The position numbers and the translations under genes were made by a program. A stretch of DNA of 64,000 bases. Origin: Gammaproteobacteria bacterium (GTDB taxonomy: Bacteria; Pseudomonadota; Gammaproteobacteria; JACKNK01). The notes below the pieces were generated by a model, which saw nothing but the letters and a program-made list of their open reading frames with translations, searched no databases and was not told where the DNA came from. Of the stretch, positions 22,134-29,988 are shown in pieces (the first letter of the stretch is position 1; every line of letters begins with the position of its first letter). Location of the stretch: NCBI GenBank assembly GCA_024234955.1, contig JACKNK010000001.1, forward strand, positions 911,766-975,765, in the 5' to 3' direction.

Positions 22134-23503
22134 GTGCCGCCGATCTCCTCTCCGATGCCGTCGACCTGCGCCTGATGCGGCAGGTCGTCATCAAGGACGC
22201 CAAGGCCTGGCAGCGCCTCTATGACGAGCTGCGCGACGCCATTACGCGCACGGCCAACGAGCAGGGCCGCGAGGCGATCATTGAGGGTCTGGACCGGCTG
22301 CGCGAGCTGGGGCCGGGCGACTTCGTCGCGGCGGATCGCGCGCCGATCCTGGCCGCGATCCGCAAGCACATGGGCGGCCCGGCACTGGAGGCTGCGATGC
22401 GCGGCCCGGTGCTGCGCCTGTCCGACGCGATCTTCCGCGTCGGCGCCGATGAGATCGGGCGCGCGACGGGTGTCGACATCGGATTTATGCGCCCCGACCT
22501 CGACGCTCTAGACGTGATCGCGGAGGGCAATCTGTATTGGGTGGGCAATTCGTGGAATAGCCACGTCCAGGACAAGATGACCCGTGCGCTCGACGACTAT
22601 TTCCGCGCCGGCATGACCCGCGAGCAGCTCGCGCAGCGCCTCGCCGAGGACTTCGCGGGCGCCTCGCCGATGGGTACCGGCTACTGGGAGATGCTCGCCG
22701 ACCACACCGCGACCAAGACCCGCGAGATGGGCCGCGTCACCGGCTATGAGCGTGCCGCCGTGGAGTATGTGCAGGTCCGGGCGCACCTCGACGAGCACAC
22801 GACACAGCAATGTCGATCGATGCATGGCCGGGTGATCCCGGTCAGCAAGCTGAGCCAGCAGCGCGACGACTATCTGGCAGCCATCAAAACCCGCGACCTG
22901 GTCAGCGCCAAAGAGGTGTGGGTGATGCACCGGGATGCGTCGGCGCTGGCCGGCATCAAGACCGGCGATCTACCCCCCGGCACGGCCTCGCCGCCGTATC
23001 ACTTCCTCTGTCGCACGATCACGGTCGCGTATTTCAGTGCGCGCCACCAGGTGCCTGTAGGGTCGACGGCGGTGGTCGAGCAGACAGAGGTGGACCGCTG
23101 GCAGAGTAAGACATTCAACCGCGAACCCCTGAGCCGCAAAGAGACAGAGGCCTTGATAGAGCGCAGCAAGACAGCCAGGTGGTCTAGTCCAGACAGCATG
23201 GCTGAGCACTTGGAAAAGCACGGGCGGCGTCACTGGGGGAGCGCTGCGGGTTACGGCCAGGCCGCGATCGATATCATCCGCCGAGGTGATCGCGACGTTC
23301 ACGTCTCGGTGAGACGGGGGCGCATGAAAGCCCTGTTCACGGAGCGCCGGCGTAAGGGCGCGGTCAGTCTGGTCGTGGTGGATGTCGCATCAAACCAGAT
23401 CGAGACCCTGCACATCCGATCCGCCAAGCGACTATCATCGATAACAGACGACGTGCCCGCGATCAAACAACCGGCACGAGGGATAACCAAGTGGTTTCAC
23501 TGA
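22130..23503 (+). CDS. Phage head morphogenesis protein (Mu gpF-like) with C-terminal nuclease-like toxin domain
   Basis: A 457-residue protein. Residues 1-300 are a minor head protein of the Mu gpF/SPP1 gp7 type, marked by VQVRAHLDEHTTQQCRSMHG and PPYHFLCRTITVAYF. A linker follows, then a basic C-terminal domain (about 350-457) with MAEHLEKHGRRHWGS, YGQAAIDIIRRGDRDVHV and IETLHIRSAKRL, the pattern of the phage barnase/EndoU/colicin-like nuclease domains (PBECR group) known to be fused to such head proteins. Start is GTG 22130. The domain assignment is by pattern and moderately sure. Confidence 0.75.
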   Translation: MSAADLLSDAVDLRLMRQVVIKDAKAWQRLYDELRDAITRTANEQGREAIIEGLDRLRELGPGDFVAADRAPILAAIRKHMGGPALEAAMRGPVLRLSDAIFRVGADEIGRATGVDIGFMRPDLDALDVIAEGNLYWVGNSWNSHVQDKMTRALDDYFRAGMTREQLAQRLAEDFAGASPMGTGYWEMLADHTATKTREMGRVTGYERAAVEYVQVRAHLDEHTTQQCRSMHGRVIPVSKLSQQRDDYLAAIKTRDLVSAKEVWVMHRDASALAGIKTGDLPPGTASPPYHFLCRTITVAYFSARHQVPVGSTAVVEQTEVDRWQSKTFNREPLSRKETEALIERSKTARWSSPDSMAEHLEKHGRRHWGSAAGYGQAAIDIIRRGDRDVHVSVRRGRMKALFTERRRKGAVSLVVVDVASNQIETLHIRSAKRLSSITDDVPAIKQPARGITKWFH

Positions 23504-23838
23504 CTGATAGAGAGCTGATGGTCGAATACCTGCGCTGGTATGAGATCGTCAGCAATGACAGAAAGGACTGGGAATACGATGGCGACGAGCTGCTGCCGGC
23601 TCGCTCGGCGATGGAGTTCGTCCGCGACACATGGACCGATGAGGAGCGCGCCCTGATCGACGCCGTCGACGCCTACTGGCTCGACCACGCCGACCAGGTC
23701 AACGAGTTTTTCCGCTACGAGCACGCCCGTCGCGGCGAGGCCGACTTGTCCGACCTGGTGCAGGGTGGCCGCGCCCCGGAAATCACCACCGACCATTGGT
23801 GGTGGTATCCGATCAAACAACAGCGCGCTGTTGCATGA
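23491..23838 (+). CDS. Small acidic protein, candidate immunity partner of the head-protein toxin
   Basis: A 115-residue acidic protein from GTG 23491, with GAGGG about 7 bases upstream, overlapping the end of the gpF-like gene by 13 bp. It is rich in Asp/Glu and Trp (RKDWEYDGDELLP, TWTDEERALIDAVDAYWLD, HWWWYP). Tight coupling behind a toxin-like domain, acidity and small size are what immunity proteins show. I recognise no named family. It is the last phage gene before the right end. Confidence 0.6.
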   Translation: MVSLTDRELMVEYLRWYEIVSNDRKDWEYDGDELLPARSAMEFVRDTWTDEERALIDAVDAYWLDHADQVNEFFRYEHARRGEADLSDLVQGGRAPEITTDHWWWYPIKQQRAVA

Positions 23839-24082
23839 GGGTGCGCGAACCGCATTTTCGCGCATGCGCAATTCCACATTCGGAACAACGACGCGGCAGA
23901 AATGCCGCGTTTTCAGTTCTGCGGCAACTTAATATGATCCGGTGCGCGCGGTCACTGTTTTTCGCTGGTCCGCGCCACGGAACCGGAAAATCAACGACTT
24001 AGACGCGCCGCATGCGATCTCGCCGATACCGCGGCGCAAAATAATCGCGCGCGCTCAGATCACTTTATTTCCATCCCCCCCA
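23839..24082. other. Prophage right-end region
   Basis: This stretch has no credible gene. It is more AT-rich than the phage body and contains the terminator and several short related words (ATTTTCGCGC at about 23,852; GATTATTTTGCG and GTTGATTTTCCGG on the other strand), which might be transposase binding sites. It ends with seven Cs and CA at 24,081-24,082, the proposed terminus. Exact sites cannot be set without the left end. Confidence 0.5.
23891..23914 (+). terminator. Rho-independent terminator of the phage early operon
   Basis: ACGCGGCA and TGCCGCGT form an 8-bp stem closed by a GAAA tetraloop and followed by TTTT. It lies 53 bases after the last phage gene, inside the terminal region, so it ends the rightward transcript before the host DNA. 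Confidence 0.9.
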
Positions 24083-24705
24083 TCGGTGAGACGCCCGATC
24101 TCATCCCCCCGCACCGGCGGCAACTGGGCATCAAAATCGCCGTCCGCCAGACGCTGTGCCGCTCTTTCCAGATGCCAGAGTGGATTCCGAACCAGTGCGT
24201 TCTGCCAGAACAGGCTGATCAGGAATACCAATCCGAACGCCACCAGGAGAAACAGTTCCAGCTCGCGAACGTCCGCAAGCGTCTTGCGGTAATGCCGTTC
24301 CCAATCCAGACGCAGCACGATCCGCCCCAGATCAATATCGGCATCGCTCAAGCGATAGTCGATGTCGGTTTCAAACGCGCCGGCGGACGCCTCGGGCGGC
24401 GCTGCAAGTGGGTAAAGGCGTCGCCCCTCAGCATTGAACAGTTCGAGCTGTTTCCAGTCGGCGCTACGGCGCGTCATCTGATCGGTGAGGCTGGCATGCA
24501 GCGTCGCCAGATCCCGGGAGATCAACTGGCGGCGCAGATCGGGTTCCAGGGCCGACAGCAATTCGCGCTGATTCTCGATGAACGCAGCCCGACCGATCTC
24601 CAACTGTCGTGGAATCCACGACAGGTGCAGGATCACCACGAAGAACAGGAAGGCCAGCAACAATGGGAGCGTCAGTTTGCCGCGAATACCAAGACTGAAA
24701 TTCAT
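24055..24705 (-). pseudogene. HAMP-domain sensor protein, truncated by the prophage
   Basis: An N-terminal membrane span (LTLPLLLAFLFFVVILHL), a periplasmic sensor region to about 155, a second span (LFLLVAFGLVFLISLFW) and a HAMP domain (LERAAQRLADGDFDAQLP..DEIGRLT) are intact. Where the second HAMP helix and the output domain (kinase, cyclase or chemotaxis) should follow, the frame enters phage DNA and stops after about 9 foreign residues. It is 17 bp downstream of the PhnD-like gene and probably worked with it as a periplasmic-binding sensor pair. Confidence 0.85.
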
Positions 24706-24721
24706 GCCGGATGTCGTTCCG

Positions 24722-25576
24722 CTATTTCGGCGATACGTAGAAACGGTTCAAACCCATGGCTTCCAAGGCCTGGTAGTCGGCATACGTCACCGGACCCGGC
24801 TCCTGCATCGGAACCGCCTTGAGCAGTTTACGGTCTTCGCCGCCCTCCGCCATCGCCATCAGCGCCTCGACCACTTTCTCCCGCCATTCCCTGGCGACGC
24901 GAGGATGCACCGCAATGGGGTGCGACGGTACGGCATTGGTGGTGTGGAGAATTCGCAAGGCATCCCGAATCGGCGCGCTCTGTCGATCGAGGGTCCGGAG
25001 CACGCCGCCGCCGGCAACGACCTCACCCAGCACCACGTTCAGATAGACCGAATCGTGCGTTTTCACGTAACGCGGCTCGACCGCGACACCGAACCGATCC
25101 TGCAGTTCGGCACGCATGAGCAGCGATGCACCCAGCGCATTGGGCGCAGGAAAGGCGACCGGCTTGCCGTTCAACTCGGTGACCGACTTGATGGGACTGT
25201 CCTTCGCCACCACCAGTATCCCGTGCAGGTTGTTGCTGATATCACGAAGCAAGGGCTCGTAACCCGCCGCGCGATGCGCTACCACCATGTCATACGGATT
25301 GAGATAGGCGAAATCGTAGGTCCCGCTGGCCAGGGCCTGTTCGAAAGCCGGGATCGACGGTGACCCGACCAGTTGGAAATCGGCGCCCAGTTTCTGCCCC
25401 AAACGGGTCAGCAGCGCGCCCCAGATCTCATGCAGTTCGCTGACTTCATATTGCGGAACGACCCCGACCTTGAAGCTCTGCGGCGCCGCTCCCGCACAGC
25501 GAATTCCGGTCACCAAGCCCAACACCGTGCCGATCAGGCAGGCGTTCCATCCCCACTGTGTGCGCTTCATTTTCAT
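24722..25576 (-). CDS. PhnD-like periplasmic substrate-binding protein
   Basis: A 284-residue secreted protein of the phosphate/phosphite/phosphonate-binding (PhnD) family. A signal peptide ends around AGAAPQ; the mature part shows SFKVGVVPQYEVSELHEIWG, YDFAYLNPYDMVVAHRAAGY and GKPVAFPAPNALGASLL, all typical. No permease or ATPase genes adjoin; instead a HAMP sensor gene follows, so it may feed a signal rather than a transporter. The actual ligand is unknown. Confidence 0.85.
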   Translation of the reverse strand: MKMKRTQWGWNACLIGTVLGLVTGIRCAGAAPQSFKVGVVPQYEVSELHEIWGALLTRLGQKLGADFQLVGSPSIPAFEQALASGTYDFAYLNPYDMVVAHRAAGYEPLLRDISNNLHGILVVAKDSPIKSVTELNGKPVAFPAPNALGASLLMRAELQDRFGVAVEPRYVKTHDSVYLNVVLGEVVAGGGVLRTLDRQSAPIRDALRILHTTNAVPSHPIAVHPRVAREWREKVVEALMAMAEGGEDRKLLKAVPMQEPGPVTYADYQALEAMGLNRFYVSPK

Positions 25577-25636
25577 GTGCCTTCAATCACCGGGCCAATG
25601 CCTGCCCGAACGCCAGACTATAGACGTCTTGCGCGA

Positions 25637-26800
25637 TTAATCCGGCCAATGACTGGTGGCAATGCGACGCCCCAGATCCGCGTCGGCAAGTCGTTCGCGC
25701 AACGCCAGCAGATGTTCGACCAGGCGGGGCTCATCACGCTCGTAGGCATCGGCATCCGGCACCCGCTTGACCACCACCCCGAGCAGCTCGGTGATCGCAT
25801 TGCCGATCGAATTCTGTGAAATCGTGACGATCAGCTTGCCCGCATCGTTGCGATAGATGAGCTGCTTGAACGCCGGTTGCCAACGGATGGCGTTGGCGTA
25901 CTTTGCGTCCACCATGCAGCGCTCGCGCACGCGCCGCGCGGTGCCCATGAAATCGTCGTTGAACAGCAACACGGCGCGCACTTCTTCCGGGAAGTGCAGA
26001 TCGGGCAAGGGCTTGGCGTTGCGCGACGACACCTGGCTGAAGAAAGTGCGGTAGAAATCCAGGAAGCCTTGCAGGATCAGGTCGTATTCACGCCAGAAGC
26101 GAATGTCATCGAGGGCATCGACGCCACCCTGAATCTCCCAGGCAGGCAGACCCTGCGGGTAGCCGGTCAAAGCCAGACGCGTGTCTTCATCGCTGGCCGG
26201 CTTGAGCACCTCCAGCTTGAGCGCACGGGCGAAGAATTCCCGGTAAACCTTATGCATATAGGCCTGAAACAGGCTGTGCTGCCCACCATCGGTAAGGTTC
26301 GGATTGGAGGGATCGGCCAGCTTTGCATCCCGCAATCCGGCCATCGGGAACACGATGAAGTGGTTATGCAGCATGCGAATGCTGGGCACCCCCAGAGCAG
26401 TCAACGGCCAGGTCGCGTCGAGACTCGCCTCGCCGGCCAGCACCAGGTGTTCGGACGGGTCCGGAAACTGCTCCAGCATGTAGCGGATGGCGATCCGGTT
26501 CATGCGGTTCCAGACATCGCGCACCCCCTCCGGCACCTGGGTCCGGCGCACCGGGCGACCCAGCGGGTTCAACACGGTCTGGGAGGTGTTGTAGATGATC
26601 GAGGTGTCAAAAACGTTCGAGTGGCCCAGCGCCTTGCGATACAGCAGCAGGTTCTCCGGGTTCACCAGCAGACCGTTGTTATGAACCAGATCGTTGAGAT
26701 TCTCGGTGCTGTTGAAGAACTCGTTGGGCGCCATGCCCTCGGGCACGTCCAGCGGGATGGGCCGAAATGGGGTGACGATTTCGCGGGGGCCGGACTGCAT
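25637..26800 (-). CDS. Conserved-looking protein of unknown function (387 residues)
   Basis: From ATG 26800 this encodes 387 residues with ordinary host codon use. Notable segments are LDATWPLTALGVPSIRMLHN, HNHFIVFPMAGLRDAK (a His-x-His-Phe-x-x-Phe-Pro motif faintly like nucleotide-transferase HIT motifs), HSLFQAYMHKVYREFF, WEIQGGVDALDDIRFWREY and VTISQNSIGNAITELLGV. No signal peptide or membrane span is seen. I do not recognise the family. It stands alone between convergent-looking gaps, after the SppA gene in the same direction. Confidence 0.75.
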   Translation of the reverse strand: MQSGPREIVTPFRPIPLDVPEGMAPNEFFNSTENLNDLVHNNGLLVNPENLLLYRKALGHSNVFDTSIIYNTSQTVLNPLGRPVRRTQVPEGVRDVWNRMNRIAIRYMLEQFPDPSEHLVLAGEASLDATWPLTALGVPSIRMLHNHFIVFPMAGLRDAKLADPSNPNLTDGGQHSLFQAYMHKVYREFFARALKLEVLKPASDEDTRLALTGYPQGLPAWEIQGGVDALDDIRFWREYDLILQGFLDFYRTFFSQVSSRNAKPLPDLHFPEEVRAVLLFNDDFMGTARRVRERCMVDAKYANAIRWQPAFKQLIYRNDAGKLIVTISQNSIGNAITELLGVVVKRVPDADAYERDEPRLVEHLLALRERLADADLGRRIATSHWPD

Positions 26801-27004
26801 ATCGAAAGGAACCTTCGTGCTTGGCGTTGAACGGCGTTCAATGCAGGAAATCGGGGAACGCCTGGAACGCGGGGCTCGCATGATAAACGCAACCCGACCG
26901 GCGTTGCGGAAAGACATACCGGGGGGCGGCACCACCGCCCGCTCGCTGCAAGCGGGCAAAACCCGATGGCTCCGGCCTCCCGGCGTTGAACGCGATGGCG
27001 GCGA

Positions 27005-27997
27005 TCAGCGCAACTGCGGCTTTCCAATACCCATTTCCGCCGCGAAGTGCGCGGCAGCGCCAGCGCCAATACGGTCGGCGAAACGCTGCCAGACATCCGG
27101 GACGGGGGTGAAATTGACGATTTCCTCTGCCCCTACCACCTCGCGAGCCACCCATTCCGCGCTGCCCAACGCGTCCACCAGACCGAGATCGAGCGCCTGC
27201 TCGCCGGTCCAGATCAGGCCGCTGAACAGCTTGGGGTCCGCCTTGAGGCGGTCGCCACGCCCAATCTTGACGACTTCGATGAACTGGCGGTGAATGTCGT
27301 CCAGCAGACCCTTGATGTGGGTCTTCTCTCGTTCATCGACCGGTGAAAACGGATCGAGCAACGCCTTGTGTTCACCGGCCGTCAACAAGCGACGTTCAAC
27401 GCCGAGTTTGTCCAGGGTATCGACGAAACCGAAGCCATCCATGCGTACCCCGATGGAACCGACGATGCTGGCCTTGTCGGCGTAAATCCTGTCCGCCGCT
27501 GCGGCGATGTAATACCCCCCGGACGCGCACATATCCTCGATCACTGCGTACACCGGGATGTCCGGGTATTTCTTGCGCAGACGATGAATCTCATCGTTGA
27601 TCATGCCCGCCTGCACCGGCGCGCCGCCGGGCGTATCCAGACGCAGGATTACGCCCTTGGTGTGCTTGTCCTCAAAGGCATCCTGAAGACCGAGAATGAT
27701 GTTTTCGGCATTGGCATCGGCATCCGCCGAGATCACTCCGAAGACATCGACCATCGCGGTGTGGTCCTCATCGGACAAAGCCCCGGTATCGACCTCCTCG
27801 ACGAGAAATATCGCGAGAAAACTGAACAGGTATATCGCCAGCAGCAACTTGAAGAACACATTCCAGCGCCGCGCGCGGCGCTGTTCATTGATGCTCGCGA
27901 AGGCGATGCGATTGAGCAGATCGCGCTCCCAATGCGGATCGCGCCGCTTACCGCCACCAGTGCTGAAATCCGTCGTTTCCTGCTTGTCGTCACTCAT
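27005..27997 (-). CDS. sppA: Signal peptide peptidase SppA-type, S49 family
   Basis: A 330-residue inner-membrane serine protease that degrades leftover signal peptides. One membrane span lies at about 48-66 (FFKLLLAIYLFSFLAIFLV). The S49 core shows ILRLDTPGGAPVQA, the serine nucleophile in MCASGGYYIAAAADRIYA, GSIGVRMDGFGF, and the general-base Lys in TAGEHKALLDPFSP. This is the short, single-domain form. Its start overlaps the HAD gene stop by 4 bp, so the two are co-expressed. Confidence 0.92.
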   Translation of the reverse strand: MSDDKQETTDFSTGGGKRRDPHWERDLLNRIAFASINEQRRARRWNVFFKLLLAIYLFSFLAIFLVEEVDTGALSDEDHTAMVDVFGVISADADANAENIILGLQDAFEDKHTKGVILRLDTPGGAPVQAGMINDEIHRLRKKYPDIPVYAVIEDMCASGGYYIAAAADRIYADKASIVGSIGVRMDGFGFVDTLDKLGVERRLLTAGEHKALLDPFSPVDEREKTHIKGLLDDIHRQFIEVVKIGRGDRLKADPKLFSGLIWTGEQALDLGLVDALGSAEWVAREVVGAEEIVNFTPVPDVWQRFADRIGAGAAAHFAAEMGIGKPQLR

Positions 27998-28662
27998 GAG
28001 TGGCCACTCCGATCGAGAAAGGGGATCAGATCGCCAAGGCGATCCAGGATGATCAGCGGATCATGACGGTGCAGGCGATCCGGCTCATGCACGCCATAGG
28101 CGACACCAACCGAGGCAGCACCGGCATTGCGGGCCATCTGCAGGTCGTATTCGGTATCGCCGATCATCAAGGTTTCGTGCGCTTCGACACCGACTCGTTC
28201 CATGACATCGAAAAGCATCTGGGGATGCGGCTTGGAATGGGTTTCATCGGCGCAGCGGGTAGCGTGGAAGTAAGTCTTGAAACCGGTCTCATCAAGATCG
28301 CGATCCAGCCCGTGTCGGCTCTTGCCGGTCGCCACCCCAAGAAAATAATCGCGATCCGCGAGAGTCTTGAGCACCGGACCGGCATCCGGGAAGCTGACAG
28401 CATGTTTATCGGCGGCAAGGAAATGATGGCGGTATGCATCGGCCACCGCCTGATGCACCGCCCGGTCGCAGTCCGGCAACAGGGTCTCGATGGCAATACC
28501 CAGGCCGAGGCCGATGACGTTCTTCAACGTGTCCGTCGGCAAGGGCGGCAGCCCGGCATCCCGGATCGCATCCTGCATCGCGGTCACGATGCGATGCTCG
28601 GAATCGACCAAGGTGCCGTCCCAGTCGAAAACGATGAGTTTGATGGCATTCATGACGGACAT
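27994..28662 (-). CDS. HAD-superfamily phosphatase (phosphoglycolate phosphatase-like)
   Basis: A 222-residue hydrolase. Motif 1 is FDWDGTLVDSEH with the nucleophilic Asp, motif 2 VATGKSRHGL, motif 3 around HSKPHPQML, and motif 4 MIGDTEYDLQMARNAGA. The cap domain and length fit Gph-type phosphatases, but substrate cannot be set from the sequence. Start may be ATG 28662 or the internal ATG 28653. Confidence 0.88.
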   Translation of the reverse strand: MSVMNAIKLIVFDWDGTLVDSEHRIVTAMQDAIRDAGLPPLPTDTLKNVIGLGLGIAIETLLPDCDRAVHQAVADAYRHHFLAADKHAVSFPDAGPVLKTLADRDYFLGVATGKSRHGLDRDLDETGFKTYFHATRCADETHSKPHPQMLFDVMERVGVEAHETLMIGDTEYDLQMARNAGAASVGVAYGVHEPDRLHRHDPLIILDRLGDLIPFLDRSGHS

Positions 28663-28707
28663 TTACCGGGAATTCGGCACTCAGGGCCACCCTGGATTGT
28701 CAGGGAT

Positions 28708-29988
28708 TCAACGTCGCCGGGCCGCAAGGACGACATCGAAGTGGATGCCCCCGTCGGTCTCAAATCGGACTTTGGTCCCCGGTTGGCCTCGCAGCCGGAT
28801 ACGCAGGGTGTTGCCGTCGAAAAACTCGCTCTCCACCGAGGCGCCTTCCGGATAGCGGTATTCCAGGGTGGTCAGGCGTTGCACCCCGCGCCGCCCGCCC
28901 GGTGGCACGAACACGGTCAGCCACCCATCCGCGTCGGTAACGAAGGCCTGCTGGTCTGTACCCACGCGAACGGTATAGAAAGGACGCGGCACATCGCGCA
29001 CCTGAAAACGCCAGCGACGGCTTTCCACCCGCCCGTCCAGATTCAGGGTGACACTGGCCTCGTAATGCCCACCCCATTTCAATCTCTGCAACGGAAACCA
29101 GGCGAACTGGTGATCGTCCAGCTTGCGGTTCGGGTCCGTGGAGACATCCATGCGGCGAAGATTGCTGACCGCCTTGCCACTATCCAGATCGACGAGTCGG
29201 AAATCGTGGGCTCGTACCGTTCCGACCCGATACGGATTGATCGAGACGGAGATCGGGTAACCGGAAACCTCGTGATCGGGCAACGGATCCGGGCTCTCGT
29301 CGAAGAATGCCGGCGGCACGTCCTGCATGTCAGCGGGGGGCCAGACCACGACCTCTGGCTGTTTCAACGCGAACCGCCCTCGCGCCCCATCGTAAACACG
29401 CTTCTCAATACGAATATCTGGGTCGCAGACCGAATAGACATACTGCCCGTTGCCTTCGAAATTCTTGCCGCCACAGAGGCGGGCGAGCGCCGAGTTGCCC
29501 ATCAGGAACACATAACCTGCACTGGACTCTCGATTGCGATAAGCGGCATAACCGATGCCGACGCTGTCAACGTCGAAATCCAGGAAACCGAAACGGTGGT
29601 AAATGGCCGCCATCAGCCCTGCGAGGGCACGATCCGCATCGGTATTTCCCTGAGCCACATTCTCGCTGACGAGCATCGCGGGATAACGCGCAGCACGGGC
29701 CCGATCCAGGGGCTCGACTCCAGTAAAACCGGTGCCACCGCGACGTTGCACATGCCCCGCCCCCGGCTGGGCCAGCAGGTAACGGGCGTGCCCGAGTGCC
29801 GCCGCAGCGAGTCGCCCTTCCGTGCTGAATCCGTCCATACCGGCCTGCGCCCGCAAGGCATTGAGCGCTTGCAAGGCGGTATCGGCAGGCGACATAGCGG
29901 CGTCTGCAAACGTCCCGCTCGCGCACCCGGCAAACAGCGCCAGCACGACGGGCAAGACGCGATTAAATCCCTTCAAGGTGCGCTTCAA
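28708..29988 (-). CDS. CAP/SCP-domain lipoprotein
   Basis: A 426-residue secreted protein. A lipobox LALFAGC sits about 22 residues in. The N-terminal CAP (cysteine-rich secretory protein/SCP) domain shows ALQALNALRAQAGM, AALGHARYLLA, SENVAQG and an AIYHRFGFLDFDVDSVGIGY motif. The C-terminal half is beta-rich with no clear domain. The start is TTG 29988, whose TTGA overlaps the cysS stop, so translation is coupled. Bacterial CAP proteins act at the cell surface; a specific role is not known. Confidence 0.82.
   Translation of the reverse strand: MKRTLKGFNRVLPVVLALFAGCASGTFADAAMSPADTALQALNALRAQAGMDGFSTEGRLAAAALGHARYLLAQPGAGHVQRRGGTGFTGVEPLDRARAARYPAMLVSENVAQGNTDADRALAGLMAAIYHRFGFLDFDVDSVGIGYAAYRNRESSAGYVFLMGNSALARLCGGKNFEGNGQYVYSVCDPDIRIEKRVYDGARGRFALKQPEVVVWPPADMQDVPPAFFDESPDPLPDHEVSGYPISVSINPYRVGTVRAHDFRLVDLDSGKAVSNLRRMDVSTDPNRKLDDHQFAWFPLQRLKWGGHYEASVTLNLDGRVESRRWRFQVRDVPRPFYTVRVGTDQQAFVTDADGWLTVFVPPGGRRGVQRLTTLEYRYPEGASVESEFFDGNTLRIRLRGQPGTKVRFETDGGIHFDVVLAARRR

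Larger units (their letters stand above)
1..24082. mobile_element. Mu-type transposable prophage with P2-like virion genes (left end outside window)
   Basis: Repressor, Ner-like, DDE transposase A, ATPase B and GemA genes define a transposable phage, while gpI, J, W, V, capsid, protease, portal and terminase follow the divergent P2 layout. The whole stretch is much more GC-rich than the chromosome that follows, and its genes are chained by 4-bp ATGA/GTGA overlaps. The right end is placed at about 24,082 because a host HAMP gene loses its reading there; read inward the end begins TGGGGGG, fitting the 5'-TG rule of transposable phages. No left end or target duplication can be seen, so the exact boundary is inferred. 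Confidence 0.85.

Noticed and set aside
23839..24082. Extra small gene in the prophage right-end region
   Set aside because: Frames here lack ribosome binding sites and coding bias; the region fits terminal binding sites and a terminator.
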